The translations under genes and the position numbers were made by a program. DNA of 56,743 bases from Chloroflexia bacterium (GTDB taxonomy: Bacteria; Chloroflexota; Chloroflexia; Thermomicrobiales; CFX8). Below the pieces are notes generated by a model. It was not told the origin of the DNA and searched no databases. It saw only the letters and a list, made by a program, of their open reading frames with translations. Positions 32,772-42,276 of this stretch are shown in pieces. The stretch spans positions 1 through 56,743 of the forward strand of contig JAUIIK010000017.1 of NCBI GenBank assembly GCA_030431755.1, written 5' to 3'. Numbering within the stretch: position 1 is the first letter of the stretch; the number at the start of each line of letters is the position of its first letter.

Positions 32772-33374
32772 CTAAGGAGCTTCGAGCGTCACGTATGGCA
32801 ACAACTCCTCGACCATACGCGCTGATATCCCGGAGACGGCGACCAACTGCTCCAGTTCCTGGATGCGTCCCTGCGTTGTCCGGTACTCAATGATGCGCGC
32901 CGCGAGTACCGGCCCGATGCCGGGTAGCGTCTCAAGCTCCTCGGCCGACGCGGTGTTGATATTGACGAGCTGCGGCACGAGCGGAACGCCGGCGTCCCCT
33001 GGCTCTCTGACGTAGATGTACTGTCCGTCAACCAGCGCATCATCGAGCCGAAAATCGACGGTGGCGGGATCAACGAGTGGACTGCCGGCTGCCTGGAGCG
33101 CGTCTGCTACCGTGCTGCCCTCCGGCAAGCTGTGGACCCCAGGGCGTTCAACCGCCCCGGCAACCTGCACTTGGATCGCTGCTATCTCGGCCACGGGAAC
33201 GACCTCGATGATGACTGCATCGTCGTCGGCGATCAGCAGTCGCACGATAGCCCAGCCGGCGATGATGACGGCAAGTACCGTAAGGAAGGCCAGAAGCACA
33301 CGTAGCGCCGGTCGTCCGAAGTGTTGAGCGCGAGCGCGCAGGTCACTCAACACGGCTACCACCGGCCGGAACAA
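32772..33374 (-). CDS. comEA: ComEA-type DNA receptor (SLBB plus helix-hairpin-helix)
   Basis: This 200-aa protein has a single membrane anchor (about residues 25-48), a SLBB-like segment (IQVQVAGAVERPGVHSLPEGSTVADAL) and a C-terminal double helix-hairpin-helix (LVNINTASAEELETLPGIGPVLAARIIEYR...). It binds double-stranded DNA outside the membrane and hands it to ComEC, which is encoded immediately downstream. The start is uncertain: the longest frame uses a TTG at 33374, and a GTG seven codons further in is also possible. It is divergent from mfd. Confidence 0.9.
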   Translation of the reverse strand: MFRPVVAVLSDLRARAQHFGRPALRVLLAFLTVLAVIIAGWAIVRLLIADDDAVIIEVVPVAEIAAIQVQVAGAVERPGVHSLPEGSTVADALQAAGSPLVDPATVDFRLDDALVDGQYIYVREPGDAGVPLVPQLVNINTASAEELETLPGIGPVLAARIIEYRTTQGRIQELEQLVAVSGISARMVEELLPYVTLEAP

Positions 33375-33447
33375 CCAAGTCCGATATACTCAGTGGTCGC
33401 GCTGCCGGCGACGCGCCACGCGCCGGCGAATATTGAAGGATCTGCGC

Positions 33448-36400
33448 TTGACACTCGCCTACCTGACTCCCCTCTACGACGCCCTCCACCTGCCGGAGTT
33501 CACTGAACGAGCGCAGGTCTCGCCCGGCCTTTCGCCGGCAGCGCGTGCCGTTTCAATTGCCGCCATGGTCATGCGGACTGGCACACCGCTCCTCATCATC
33601 ACTGCGCGGCAGGATACCGCGGATGCACTCGGCGCGGCGCTCTCCGAACTGCTCCCAGACGAAATTCAGCCACAGCATTGGATTTCACCAGACCCGCTCC
33701 CTTACGAACAGCTACCGCACGACCCGGATCTTTCGAGCACCCGCATCGCCGTCCTTGATGACTTGCTCGCCGCCAATGAGGCCGAGCAGCCGTTCGTCGT
33801 CATCAGCTCCACTCGGGCGCTGATGTCCTACATCCGCTCCGCCGAGTCATTCAAGGCCGACGCGCTCGAGCTCGCGGTGGGCGGGCGTGTCGACGACCGC
33901 GCGCTGCTGCGCAAGCTCGTCACGTCTGGCTATCAGCGCGAACCGCTCGCCGACCTGGCCGGCACTGTCAGCCAGCGCGGCGGGATCATCGACATCGTTC
34001 CGCCCGGGCGCAGCGACGGCATCCGTATCGAGCTCTTTGGCGACGAAATCGAGAGCATCCGCAGCTACGACCCGTCCACGCAACGCTCCTCGGAGCGCCT
34101 CGAGCGGGTCAAGATCCTCCCGCCAATCGAGTTCGACATTCCCACGGACCGCGCTGAGCGAAGGCTCGACGACCGCCTGGGCTTTGCCTCACTACGTCCC
34201 GAAGTGCACGACGAGTGGATCGAGATCCTCGAGCGGCTCGATCATGGCGATGTGCCGGACGCCGTCGACCTGCTCGCGCCCTCGTTCGCCAGCAACCGTT
34301 CGACATTGCTCGACTACATGCCTGACGCGGCGGTCGTTGTCGAGATCGAGCCCGATGCAATCGCCATCGAATCTGAGCAGATTGAGATCCGCGCCGCGGA
34401 AGTGCTCGACGGCCTCCTGGCCGCCGGCGAGATACCGGAAGGCTTGGAGCAACCATTCGCCCGCCCCGCCGAAGTACAGACGGCGATTGCGCGCCATCCG
34501 CGCTGGGTCATCGGCAGCTCGGACCCTGATCGTCACGGCCGGGTCGTCCGCACCCGTGAGTCCTTTGTCGAACCACCACTTTATGCCAGCGACATAGACG
34601 CGATTGCCGAGGATATCCGGCTACGGTTGGAGCATCACTGGCGCATTGTCGTTGCAACCGATCAATCGGAGCGCGTGCGCGACATTCTCGAAGAACGCGA
34701 CCTCTACCCACGCGTTGCCCGGGCACGAAACGGCCGCGTGCTCGCGCCTCCAGCGCCCGGAACCTACGACATCGTACATGCGCGTCTCGATGCCGGCTTT
34801 GCCATTCCCGACGCAAGCCTGCTGGTGCTCACCGACCGCGAGCTCTTCGGCGTCCGCAAGGCAATCCGCCAGGCTGCGCGACAGCGGCGGCAGAAGTACC
34901 GGCCGATCCGGGATTTCACCGGCGGCGAGTACGTCGTCCACGTCCAGCACGGCGTCGGCGTCTACAAGGGCCTTGTGACACTCGATCTCAGCGGCATCGA
35001 GCGCGAGTACTTGCAGATTGACTATGCCGACGCCGACCGGCTCTATGTCCCGGTCGACCAGACGGACCGGCTCGCGCCCTATGAGTCGCCCGCCGGCACG
35101 CCGCGCATCACCAAGCTGGCGTCGGCCGAGTGGACCCGCACCAAGTCGCGCGTCCGGCGCGCCGTGCAGGAGATGGCCGCCGAGCTGCTGGAGATCTACG
35201 CCGCCCGCGAGATGGCGGGTGGCCACGAGTTTCCACCTGACACCACCTGGGACGTCGAGCTGGCCGAGTCCTTCCCGTTCCGCGAGACACACGACCAGCT
35301 CCAGGCCATCGACGATGTGCGTGACGACCTCGAATCCACCAAGTCGATGGACCGGCTCGTCTGCGGCGACGTCGGCTATGGCAAGACCGAGGTCGCGCTC
35401 CGGGCCGCGTTCAAGGTCATCAACGCCGGGCAACAGGTGGCAGTGCTCGTGCCGACGACCGTGCTCGCGCTCCAGCACTTCGAGACCTTCCGCGAGCGGC
35501 TCGCCGCCTTCCCGGTGCGAGTGGAAATGCTGTCGCGGCTCCGTACGCGCAGCGAACAGCGCAAGATTCTCGAAGACCTGGAAGAAGGCCAGGTCGATAT
35601 CGTCATCGGCACCCACCGGTTGGTCCAGAAGGATGTGCGCTTCAAGCAGCTCGGGATGTTGGTCGTTGACGAAGAGCAACGCTTCGGAGTGCGCCACAAA
35701 GAGTTCATCAAGCGGCAACGGGCAGAAATCGATGTGCTCACCATGACGGCAACACCGATACCGCGCACTCTCTACATGGCGCTCACCGGGATTCGCGATC
35801 TCTCGCTCATCAGCACACCCCCGCAGGAGCGGGTGCCGATTCGCACCTTCGTCTCGGCCCGCAACGACAACCTCGTGCGCGAGGCCATTTTGCGCGAGAT
35901 GGCGCGTGGCGGCCAGATCTTCTTCCTCCACAACCGCGTCCAGAGCATCTACCGCATCCGCGAGTGGCTCGAGGAGCTGGTGCCGGAAGCCTCGATCGGC
36001 ATCGGTCACGGCCAGATGAACGAGAGTGAGCTCGAGCATGTCGTCCTGGCCTTCATGCAACACGAGTACGACGTGTTGCTCTGCACGACGATCATCGAAT
36101 CCGGCGTCGACATCCCCAACGCCAACACGATCATCATCGACAACGCCCACGCGCTCGGCCTGACCCAGCTCTATCAGCTACGTGGCCGTGTTGGGCGCGG
36201 CAACGTGCGCGCCTACGCTTACTTGCTCTACCCGCCCCGGACGCCGCTCTCCGGCGAGGCGCGACAACGCCTGGCGGCCATCCAGGAGGCGACTGAGCTG
36301 GGGGCCGGCTTCCAGATCGCGATGCGCGACCTGGAGATCCGAGGCGCGGGAAACATCCTCGGCGCGGAGCAATCCGGCCATATCGCCGCCGTCGGGCTCG

Positions 36401-36918
36401 ACCTCTACACCCGCATGCTGGCGCACGCCGTCGAGGAGCTGCGCGAGGGCCGCTCGATCACCCAACCAGACGACGTCAATATCGACATCGCCGTCGATGG
36501 GCGCATTCCCGAGGAATACATCGAGGACGAGTCGATGCGGCTTTCGTTCTACTACCGCATCTCGTCAGCGCCAACCGCCGCCGAACTCGGCGCATTGCGC
36601 GCGGAGCTTATCGACCGCTTCGGTCAACTTCCATCGGAGGCCGAGCGCATCTTCGATCTCGTGCGGTTGCGACAGACGGCAGCCCAGCTTGGGATCACCG
36701 GCATCATTGAGCGCGATGGCGTCATCTACATCCGGCCCGTCGTCGGGAGCCGCATAGACGAACGGCGCTTGAAAGCGGAGCTTGGGGCAGGCGTCCGGGT
36801 GACGCCGAACCAGGTGCGCCTAACCCTCGACGAGCTGAGCGTCGACCGCTGGTCTGCCATTCAGGAGATCCTCAGGAGTGTTGAGACTGTGCGCGCTGAG
36901 GTGCTGGCGGCTAGTTAG
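33448..36918 (+). CDS. mfd: Transcription-repair coupling factor
   Basis: This 1156-aa SF2 translocase removes stalled RNA polymerase and recruits UvrA to transcribed-strand damage. In order I see a UvrB-like N-terminal region with VSQRGGIIDIVPPG, the RNA-polymerase interaction domain (GGEYVVHVQHGVGVYKGLV), the helicase core with CGDVGYGKTEVALRAAF (Walker A), VVDEEQRFGVRHKE (DEEQ box) and MTATPIPRTL, then TIIESGVDIPNANT and QLRGRVGRG, and the C-terminal TRCF domain. I prefer the TTG at 33448, with GAAGGA seven bases upstream, over the TTG at 33433. A TATACT lies at 33385-33390. Its 3' end overlaps the convergent DUF2007 gene by 8 bp. Confidence 0.96.
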   Translation: MTLAYLTPLYDALHLPEFTERAQVSPGLSPAARAVSIAAMVMRTGTPLLIITARQDTADALGAALSELLPDEIQPQHWISPDPLPYEQLPHDPDLSSTRIAVLDDLLAANEAEQPFVVISSTRALMSYIRSAESFKADALELAVGGRVDDRALLRKLVTSGYQREPLADLAGTVSQRGGIIDIVPPGRSDGIRIELFGDEIESIRSYDPSTQRSSERLERVKILPPIEFDIPTDRAERRLDDRLGFASLRPEVHDEWIEILERLDHGDVPDAVDLLAPSFASNRSTLLDYMPDAAVVVEIEPDAIAIESEQIEIRAAEVLDGLLAAGEIPEGLEQPFARPAEVQTAIARHPRWVIGSSDPDRHGRVVRTRESFVEPPLYASDIDAIAEDIRLRLEHHWRIVVATDQSERVRDILEERDLYPRVARARNGRVLAPPAPGTYDIVHARLDAGFAIPDASLLVLTDRELFGVRKAIRQAARQRRQKYRPIRDFTGGEYVVHVQHGVGVYKGLVTLDLSGIEREYLQIDYADADRLYVPVDQTDRLAPYESPAGTPRITKLASAEWTRTKSRVRRAVQEMAAELLEIYAAREMAGGHEFPPDTTWDVELAESFPFRETHDQLQAIDDVRDDLESTKSMDRLVCGDVGYGKTEVALRAAFKVINAGQQVAVLVPTTVLALQHFETFRERLAAFPVRVEMLSRLRTRSEQRKILEDLEEGQVDIVIGTHRLVQKDVRFKQLGMLVVDEEQRFGVRHKEFIKRQRAEIDVLTMTATPIPRTLYMALTGIRDLSLISTPPQERVPIRTFVSARNDNLVREAILREMARGGQIFFLHNRVQSIYRIREWLEELVPEASIGIGHGQMNESELEHVVLAFMQHEYDVLLCTTIIESGVDIPNANTIIIDNAHALGLTQLYQLRGRVGRGNVRAYAYLLYPPRTPLSGEARQRLAAIQEATELGAGFQIAMRDLEIRGAGNILGAEQSGHIAAVGLDLYTRMLAHAVEELREGRSITQPDDVNIDIAVDGRIPEEYIEDESMRLSFYYRISSAPTAAELGALRAELIDRFGQLPSEAERIFDLVRLRQTAAQLGITGIIERDGVIYIRPVVGSRIDERRLKAELGAGVRVTPNQVRLTLDELSVDRWSAIQEILRSVETVRAEVLAAS

Positions 36919-37165
36919 CGTCCCAGAGGATGAGGCCCTCGTCATCCTCGAATTCATCGAGAATGCGCCGGGCTGTGTCGGACTGGTCTTCGCGCACCAT
37001 AATGTACTGCTCGTTGAGAAGATTGTGGCCGAGGCCGTAGCCGGCCGCGCCGCCTTTGACCATAGCAATGATGCCCTCATCGCGCAGCACATCCCGCCAC
37101 ATCATCGCGATCGTCTCGTTTGGCGCTGTCGCAACGTGGACTACCCGGACATCATCTTGGCGCAC
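36911..37165 (-). CDS. DUF2007-like small protein
   Basis: This 84-aa cytoplasmic protein resembles the DUF2007 group (putative signal-transducing proteins): VVHVATAPNETIAMMWRDVLRDEGI, then a glycine-rich turn and YIMVREDQSDTARRILDEF, which is an ACT/GlnB-like beta-alpha-beta pattern. Start is a GTG at 37165, two bases after the mutS2 stop codon. An AAGGAG within the end of mutS2 serves as its ribosome-binding site, so the two are translationally linked. Its 3' end overlaps mfd on the other strand. Role unknown. Confidence 0.75.
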   Translation of the reverse strand: MRQDDVRVVHVATAPNETIAMMWRDVLRDEGIIAMVKGGAAGYGLGHNLLNEQYIMVREDQSDTARRILDEFEDDEGLILWDAN

Positions 37166-37167
37166 GC

Positions 37168-39519
37168 TCAGGACTCCTTGAGGTAGGCGATGGTCACGCC
37201 GTCCCCGCCCTCGTTGTGCGGCGGCGTCTCAAAACGCTGGACGAGCGGATGCCGTCGCAGCACCTCGCGCACAGCATCACGCAACGCCCCGGTGCCCTTG
37301 CCGTGGACAATCCGCACAAATGGCATGTGCGACAGGTAGGCGTCGTCAAGGTAGCTATCGAGCACCACCTCGATAGAGCCGGCCCGCTGACCGCGCAGGT
37401 GAATCTCGTGGTCGACATGGCGGCTCGGCGCGGGCGTGACGGAGGACCGCTGACGCCGGGTCTCCTGCGCTGCCTTCGTCTTCTTGAGGTCGCGGAGCGG
37501 CTGCCAGATCTTGAACGCGCCCATCTGCACCTCGGCATCGAAGCCATCTTCGGATAGCGACACGATTTCACCCTCGCCGCCAAGCGCCAGCAGCTCCACC
37601 GTGTCGCCGACCTTCGGCCGCGCGGCCGGCGGTTGTTGCGGGGCGCGCTCGCGGGTTGCTCGGCGCACCTCGCGGGTCGCCTTGTTGAGCTGCGCCTGCG
37701 CCTCGGAGCGCGTGGACGACACCTGCTCGGCAGCGACCTGCTCCGGAGCGCGCCGAATGTTGCGGATATGTTCACGCGCGCCGGCAAGCTCCTGCTCGAT
37801 CTCCGCCAACGCCTCCAGCTCGGCGCGCGCGCGACGTTCTTCGGCCTCCTGGAGCCGCTCTTCGGCCTCGATCCGCCGCCGCTCGGCCTCCTCAAGAGCT
37901 TCCTCGGCCTCACGGCGACGCGCGCGAATCTCGGCGATCAGCAGATCCGCATGCTCCGCGTCAGGATCGGTAAAGGCGCGTGCCCGTTCGAGGATCCCCT
38001 CAGGCATCCCGAGCCGGGCGGCGATCGCCAGGGCATTCGAGCGTCCCGGCACGCCAATTTCCAACCGATAGGTTGGCGAGAGCGTGTCAACGTTGAATTC
38101 GACGCTGGCGTTCTCGACGAGATCGGTCGTGTACGCGTAGGTCTTCAACTCCGAGTAATGTGTCGTGCCAATCGCCAGGCAACCGGAGTCGACGAGCGTG
38201 CTGATGATCGCGCGGGCCAGCGCGGACCCCTCCTCGGGGTCGGTGCCAGCGCCAAGCTCATCGAAGAGTACGAGACTCTGATCGGTAACGCCGGCGAGGG
38301 CCGCGATGACTCGCACCAGATGCGACGAAAACGTCGAGAGCGATTGCTCGATAGACTGCTCGTCGCCAATGTCGGCGTAGACGGCGTCAAAGACCGGCAG
38401 CTCGCTGCCCTCGTCCGCCGGTATGAACATCCCGGACTGCGCCATCAGCGCGAGCAACCCGACAGTCTTGAGGGCCACGGTCTTGCCGCCGGTGTTCGGC
38501 CCGGTGATAACGAGCACCCGGAACTCACGACCGAGCACGAGGTCAAGCGGCACGACCTCGTCACGCGGCAGCAGCGGGTGCCGCGCCTTGTTGAGCGCCA
38601 GCCTTCGCCGCTTTGGATCGCGTTCGGTCACCATCGTTGGGCGTGTCGCTGACATTGCTCCCGCCAGGCGCGCCTTGGCCAGCGCGAGATCGATGGCCGC
38701 CGCGCCGTCGAGCGTCGTCAGCAAACTGTCCTCCTGGGCGGCGACCTGGGCCGTCAGCCAGCGCAGGATACGCTCGATCTCATGCTGCTCGGCGGACTCG
38801 AGCTCGCGCACCTGGTTGTTCAGCTCGACCATTTCGGTGGGTTCGACGAACAGCGTCTGACCACTGGCCGAGGTGTCATGGACCATGCCCGGCAACTGCG
38901 CCCGGCGGTCGGCGCGGACGGGCACGACGAAACGTCCGCCACGCGAGGTCACAATGGGGTCCTGCAAGGCGTCGGTGTAGTCGGCGTTTTGGGTGTATCT
39001 CCGAATGCGCTCAGCCGCGCGCGACTGCGCCGCCCGCAACCTGCGACGGATCGAGGCAAGTTCGTCGCTGGCCGAGTCGAGGACGCTGCCGTGATCGCTG
39101 ATCGAGCGTTGGAGATCGGCTTCGAGTCCGGGCAGGTCGGCTACGAAGCCGATGAATTCGCTGAAATGTGGAAAGCGTGTGTCGCGGTCTTCGAGCCGAA
39201 AGAACGAACGCCGCAGCTCACGCGCGGCGGATACCGAATCCAGTATGTCGAGGAGATCTGTCGGCTGTAGCGTTGACCCGATGACCGCTCGCTCGACACG
39301 CTCGCGAATGTCCTTGATCCCGCCGACGGAGAATCCAGGCCGTGACTCGAGCAGCTCCACGGCTTCGGATGTGACGTCGAGCAGATAAGCGACGATATCG
39401 GGCTTGCTGGTTGGGCCGAGTTCCTGGGCGCGTTCGATGGCGAGCGAGAATTGGCAGCGCTCGGCCAGCATCCGCTGCACCTGCGTGTATTCGAGGGTAT
39501 CGAGGATTGTAGCTGCCAT
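37168..39519 (-). CDS. mutS2: MutS2 (MutS homologue with C-terminal Smr domain)
   Basis: This 783-aa protein has the MutS core without the mismatch-binding domain. It has VITGPNTGGKTVALK (Walker A), LVLFDELGAGTDPEEG (Walker B) and GTTHYSELKTYAY. After a long charged coiled coil (about 510-600) it ends in a Smr domain with HEIHLRGQRA and IVHGKGTGALR. MutS2 proteins restrain recombination and, in Bacillus, help rescue collided ribosomes. The ATG at 39519 begins MAATILDTLEYTQVQRML, the usual N-terminus; an upstream TTG at 39546 adds 9 residues. cvpA lies upstream and the DUF2007 gene is coupled downstream. Confidence 0.95.
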   Translation of the reverse strand: MAATILDTLEYTQVQRMLAERCQFSLAIERAQELGPTSKPDIVAYLLDVTSEAVELLESRPGFSVGGIKDIRERVERAVIGSTLQPTDLLDILDSVSAARELRRSFFRLEDRDTRFPHFSEFIGFVADLPGLEADLQRSISDHGSVLDSASDELASIRRRLRAAQSRAAERIRRYTQNADYTDALQDPIVTSRGGRFVVPVRADRRAQLPGMVHDTSASGQTLFVEPTEMVELNNQVRELESAEQHEIERILRWLTAQVAAQEDSLLTTLDGAAAIDLALAKARLAGAMSATRPTMVTERDPKRRRLALNKARHPLLPRDEVVPLDLVLGREFRVLVITGPNTGGKTVALKTVGLLALMAQSGMFIPADEGSELPVFDAVYADIGDEQSIEQSLSTFSSHLVRVIAALAGVTDQSLVLFDELGAGTDPEEGSALARAIISTLVDSGCLAIGTTHYSELKTYAYTTDLVENASVEFNVDTLSPTYRLEIGVPGRSNALAIAARLGMPEGILERARAFTDPDAEHADLLIAEIRARRREAEEALEEAERRRIEAEERLQEAEERRARAELEALAEIEQELAGAREHIRNIRRAPEQVAAEQVSSTRSEAQAQLNKATREVRRATRERAPQQPPAARPKVGDTVELLALGGEGEIVSLSEDGFDAEVQMGAFKIWQPLRDLKKTKAAQETRRQRSSVTPAPSRHVDHEIHLRGQRAGSIEVVLDSYLDDAYLSHMPFVRIVHGKGTGALRDAVREVLRRHPLVQRFETPPHNEGGDGVTIAYLKES

Positions 39520-39560
39520 GGAAGCCGGGAAGCCTTCTGAGTCCAACGGCGCGCTGCCGT

Positions 39561-40127
39561 CTAGACGTTGCCGGCCTCCGTCAGGATGGGCGGGAGCCCG
39601 CCCGGGAACCAGGGCTGCACGGCCGATGTCAGGATTGGGAGCAGCCGCAGAAAGAGCGGCGCGAGCGAGGATGTGTCCATCTGCTCGTCAAGAAATCCCA
39701 TCCCGCCGCCGGAAGCGCCACCCGAAGCGACGACCGCCGCCTGGATCATCACAACCGTGATAGCCAGCGACATTGCGATTGCGACGAAGGCGATCACGAC
39801 CGAAACCGATGCGCCGCCCAAGTTATCCAGTATAGCAAACCGGCGGCTCTGCGAGGTCGGTTTGAGCGTGGTGATGATGACAATTGAAAAGAGCGCGGTG
39901 CTGCCGAGAAACAGCATCACGAAGGAGACAAAGTATGCGGCGCCGATGCTGATTGAACCCATCACCGACTGGATGTTCTCGCCGAGTCGCTCGTAGAAGG
40001 TTGCCGAGATGATCGTCGCAAGGTACATCGATATCATCGCGCTCGCCGTTCGAGCGACTCCGAAAAAGAAGCCCGCGCCAGCGATGCACAGGAACATGGC
40101 GACGATGAAGAAGTCCATCAGATTCAT
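39561..40127 (-). CDS. cvpA: CvpA family membrane protein
   Basis: This 188-aa protein has four hydrophobic helices in the CvpA/colicin V production arrangement: MDFFIVAMFLCIAGAGFFFGVARTAS, SMYLATIISATFY, AAYFVSFVMLFLGSTALFSIVII and SVVIAFVAIAMSLAITVVM, with RRFAILDNLGGASVS between the last two, a typical CvpA segment. CvpA homologues often sit directly upstream of mutS2, as here (41 bp). I used the ATG at 40127, with GGAG about 12 nt upstream; the ATG at 40148 has no site. Function in envelope maintenance is inferred from family reports. Confidence 0.85.
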   Translation of the reverse strand: MNLMDFFIVAMFLCIAGAGFFFGVARTASAMISMYLATIISATFYERLGENIQSVMGSISIGAAYFVSFVMLFLGSTALFSIVIITTLKPTSQSRRFAILDNLGGASVSVVIAFVAIAMSLAITVVMIQAAVVASGGASGGGMGFLDEQMDTSSLAPLFLRLLPILTSAVQPWFPGGLPPILTEAGNV

Positions 40128-40293
40128 AGCCAGGACGTCTCCGAACATTCAGGACGTGGGGCGCAGAACAGTCTCGCGCACTCCCTGCCTGGAGTGTACG
40201 GTCCCGATTCTGGCCCGGATATAGCCAAATTGGACCGACATCGAGCGCGCCGGGATAGATGGCCGCCCGGCTTCCGGGGAGCTTGGTACCGAG

Positions 40294-40323
40294 TTGACAC
40301 GAACAGATGTTCGAGACTATACT
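40294..40323 (+). promoter_or_regulatory. lexA promoter
   Basis: TTGACA (40294-40299) and TATACT (40318-40323) are separated by 18 bp, a near-consensus vegetative promoter. Predicted transcription begins about 70 nt before the lexA start codon. The spacer contains the LexA box. Confidence 0.85.
40300..40313. promoter_or_regulatory. LexA box in the lexA promoter spacer
   Basis: CGAACAGATGTTCG fits the Bacillus-type SOS consensus CGAACRNRYGTTYG at every position. Sitting between the -35 and -10 of lexA, it indicates autoregulation and shows the operator that this LexA recognises. Confidence 0.9.
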
Positions 40324-40400
40324 CTCCATAATGACAGAGCCGCACCTATGTGAGCTGGCCGACTGAGCCGCACATACGCCGCGTTTGAGAGGACACACGG

Positions 40401-41042
40401 ATGAAGCCGCTTACTCGCCGCCAGCAGGCTATCCTGAGCTTTATCGAGGACTTCAGCGTCACGCACTCATACCCGCCCACGATTCGTGAGATCCAGGAAG
40501 GGCTCGGGATCTCCTCCACCAGCGTCGTCGACTACAACCTCAAGGTGCTCGAGCAGCGTGATGAGATCCACCGCAATCGCAATATCTCGCGCGGCATCGA
40601 GCTGGTGAACCGCCCGACCGGCGGCAACAACCTTGTCCAGATCCCCATCGTCGGCCAGATCGCGGCCGGCCAACCGATTCATGTGCCCGGCGACATCGGC
40701 CCGCACGGCTACGACGAAGCCGTCGAGATTGGCCCGGAAATGCTCGGCTCCCACAAGAGTGATGGGCTCTTCGCGCTACGCGTCAAGGGTCACTCGATGG
40801 TCGATGCCCTGATCAACGACGGCGACGTCGTCATCCTCAAGGAGCAGCGCGTCTGCGAGAACGGCGAGACCGTCGCCGTTTGGCTGATCGACGAGAGCGA
40901 GACCACCCTGAAGCGCTTCTATCTCGAAGGCGAGCAGGTGCGCTTGCAGCCCGAGAACGTCACCATGGAGCCGATCTACACGCGCACCGAGAACGTCGAG
41001 ATCAAGGGCAAGCTCGTCACGGTGATTCGTCCACCCCGCTAG
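40401..41042 (+). CDS. lexA: LexA SOS repressor
   Basis: This 213-aa repressor has an N-terminal winged helix (MKPLTRRQQAILSFIEDF to about residue 70) and a C-terminal self-cleaving S24 protease domain. The Ala89-Gly90 cleavage site lies in VGQIAAGQP. The catalytic Ser132 is in KGHSMVDALI and Lys171 in TTLKRF. RecA-stimulated autocleavage should therefore work. GAGAGGA lies 7 nt before the ATG. Its own promoter carries a perfect LexA box. cvpA and mutS2 are divergent from it. Confidence 0.96.
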   Translation: MKPLTRRQQAILSFIEDFSVTHSYPPTIREIQEGLGISSTSVVDYNLKVLEQRDEIHRNRNISRGIELVNRPTGGNNLVQIPIVGQIAAGQPIHVPGDIGPHGYDEAVEIGPEMLGSHKSDGLFALRVKGHSMVDALINDGDVVILKEQRVCENGETVAVWLIDESETTLKRFYLEGEQVRLQPENVTMEPIYTRTENVEIKGKLVTVIRPPR

Positions 41043-41102
41043 GGCGATTCCGCGCAAGTCGATGACCTGAACCAGCGCCGCTCGATGGGTTAGGCTTTGC
41101 CG

Positions 41103-42275
41103 ATGAATGCTTCGGCGAATGCCAGTCCCGTTGATATCGTGATGCTCGGCTCATTCAGCCTCTGGACGCGCGGCACCCTGCAATCGCGCGCGCTACCGCT
41201 CGCCCGCGAGCTGGCGTCGTCGGCCGGCCTGCGCTTCGCGTTCGTAACGACGCCGTGGGACGCGCCCGAGCAGGCGGGCAATTCCGAGATAGTTGATGGC
41301 ATCCCGATCTACAACACCTCAGCGATTCTCCAGAGCCAGGTCGCTTCGGTCGCCAGGCAGCAGCTCGCCTTGCTAAAGCAGTTACGGCCCGCGCTCGTCC
41401 ACATCTTCAAACCGAAGGCAGCCGCCGGTCTGACCGCCGACCTCCTCTTTCGTCTGGGTAGTGGAGCGCCGATCATCGTCGACCACGACGATTGGGAGGG
41501 CGACGGCGGCTGGAACGACCGCGCCGGGTATTCGGCCCTCGCCCGACGGATGTTCGCCTATCAGGAGCGGCGGATTGTGCGCGTCAGCGCTGCCGTGACC
41601 GCCGCCAGCACCTTGCTGGAGACCTGGGCCCGACGGCTCCGAAGCGCTGATGAATTGGCGAATGTCACATTTCTTCCGAACGGCCTGAGCCCAGACTGGC
41701 TCACGGCACTGCGACGCGGCCATGCGACGCCGACTGAAAGGAGACTCGTGCTCTACTCGCGCTTCGCCGAGTTCTCCAGTGAGTGGCTTGTCTCGACGCT
41801 ACAACAGATTGACTATCGCCTTGGTTCGCACGTGCAGCTCGACATCGTCGGCGACGCGCCGGCTGACCTCCTCGGCACCGCCAATCTCACCTGGCTCCGT
41901 CCCACCTGCCACGGCTACGTCGACCGGGCTCAGCTTCCGCGCCTTCTCGGTTCGGCATCGGTGGCGTTGTACCCGTACGACGACAACCTCATCAACCGCT
42001 CCAAGCAGTCGGTGAAACTTCTGGAGCTCATGGCCTCGGGCTGTGCAATCGTCGCTTCCGATGTCGGCGACATCCGCCGCATCGCTGGCGACACGGTGGT
42101 CACCCCGACCACGGGCAAGGCAGGGGATTTCGCCGCCCAGACCATCGAACTTCTGGAGAACCCCGAACGCGCAGCCGCCCTTGGCCAAGCCGCCGGCAAG
42201 CGCGTCGAACACTTCTCGACTACAGCGCTTGCGCGCCGGCTGCTGCCGGTCTATGAGCGCGCGGGGTTGCGCTAG
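41103..42275 (+). CDS. GT4-like glycosyltransferase
   Basis: This 390-aa GT-B fold protein has an N-terminal domain with MLGSFSLWTRGTLQSRALPLARELA and HIFKPKAAAGLTADLL, and a C-terminal domain with LVLYSRF and CHGYVDRAQLPRLLGSASVALYPYDD followed by KLLELMASGCAIVASDVGD, the donor-binding region of GT4 enzymes. It probably transfers a sugar to an envelope glycolipid or polymer. The ATG at 41103 has TTAGG about 8 nt upstream; a TTG six bases earlier is in frame. The VanZ gene follows with a 1-bp gap. Confidence 0.88.
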   Translation: MNASANASPVDIVMLGSFSLWTRGTLQSRALPLARELASSAGLRFAFVTTPWDAPEQAGNSEIVDGIPIYNTSAILQSQVASVARQQLALLKQLRPALVHIFKPKAAAGLTADLLFRLGSGAPIIVDHDDWEGDGGWNDRAGYSALARRMFAYQERRIVRVSAAVTAASTLLETWARRLRSADELANVTFLPNGLSPDWLTALRRGHATPTERRLVLYSRFAEFSSEWLVSTLQQIDYRLGSHVQLDIVGDAPADLLGTANLTWLRPTCHGYVDRAQLPRLLGSASVALYPYDDNLINRSKQSVKLLELMASGCAIVASDVGDIRRIAGDTVVTPTTGKAGDFAAQTIELLENPERAAALGQAAGKRVEHFSTTALARRLLPVYERAGLR

Positions 42276-42276
42276 G

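Noticed and set aside
33385-33390. TATACT as a full mfd promoter
   Set aside because: No acceptable -35 lies 16-18 bp upstream; it is mentioned only as a possible -10.
34621-36150. 509-codon open frame on the minus strand
   Set aside because: It lies wholly antisense to mfd, has no ribosome-binding site and no family motif. High GC makes long antisense frames common.
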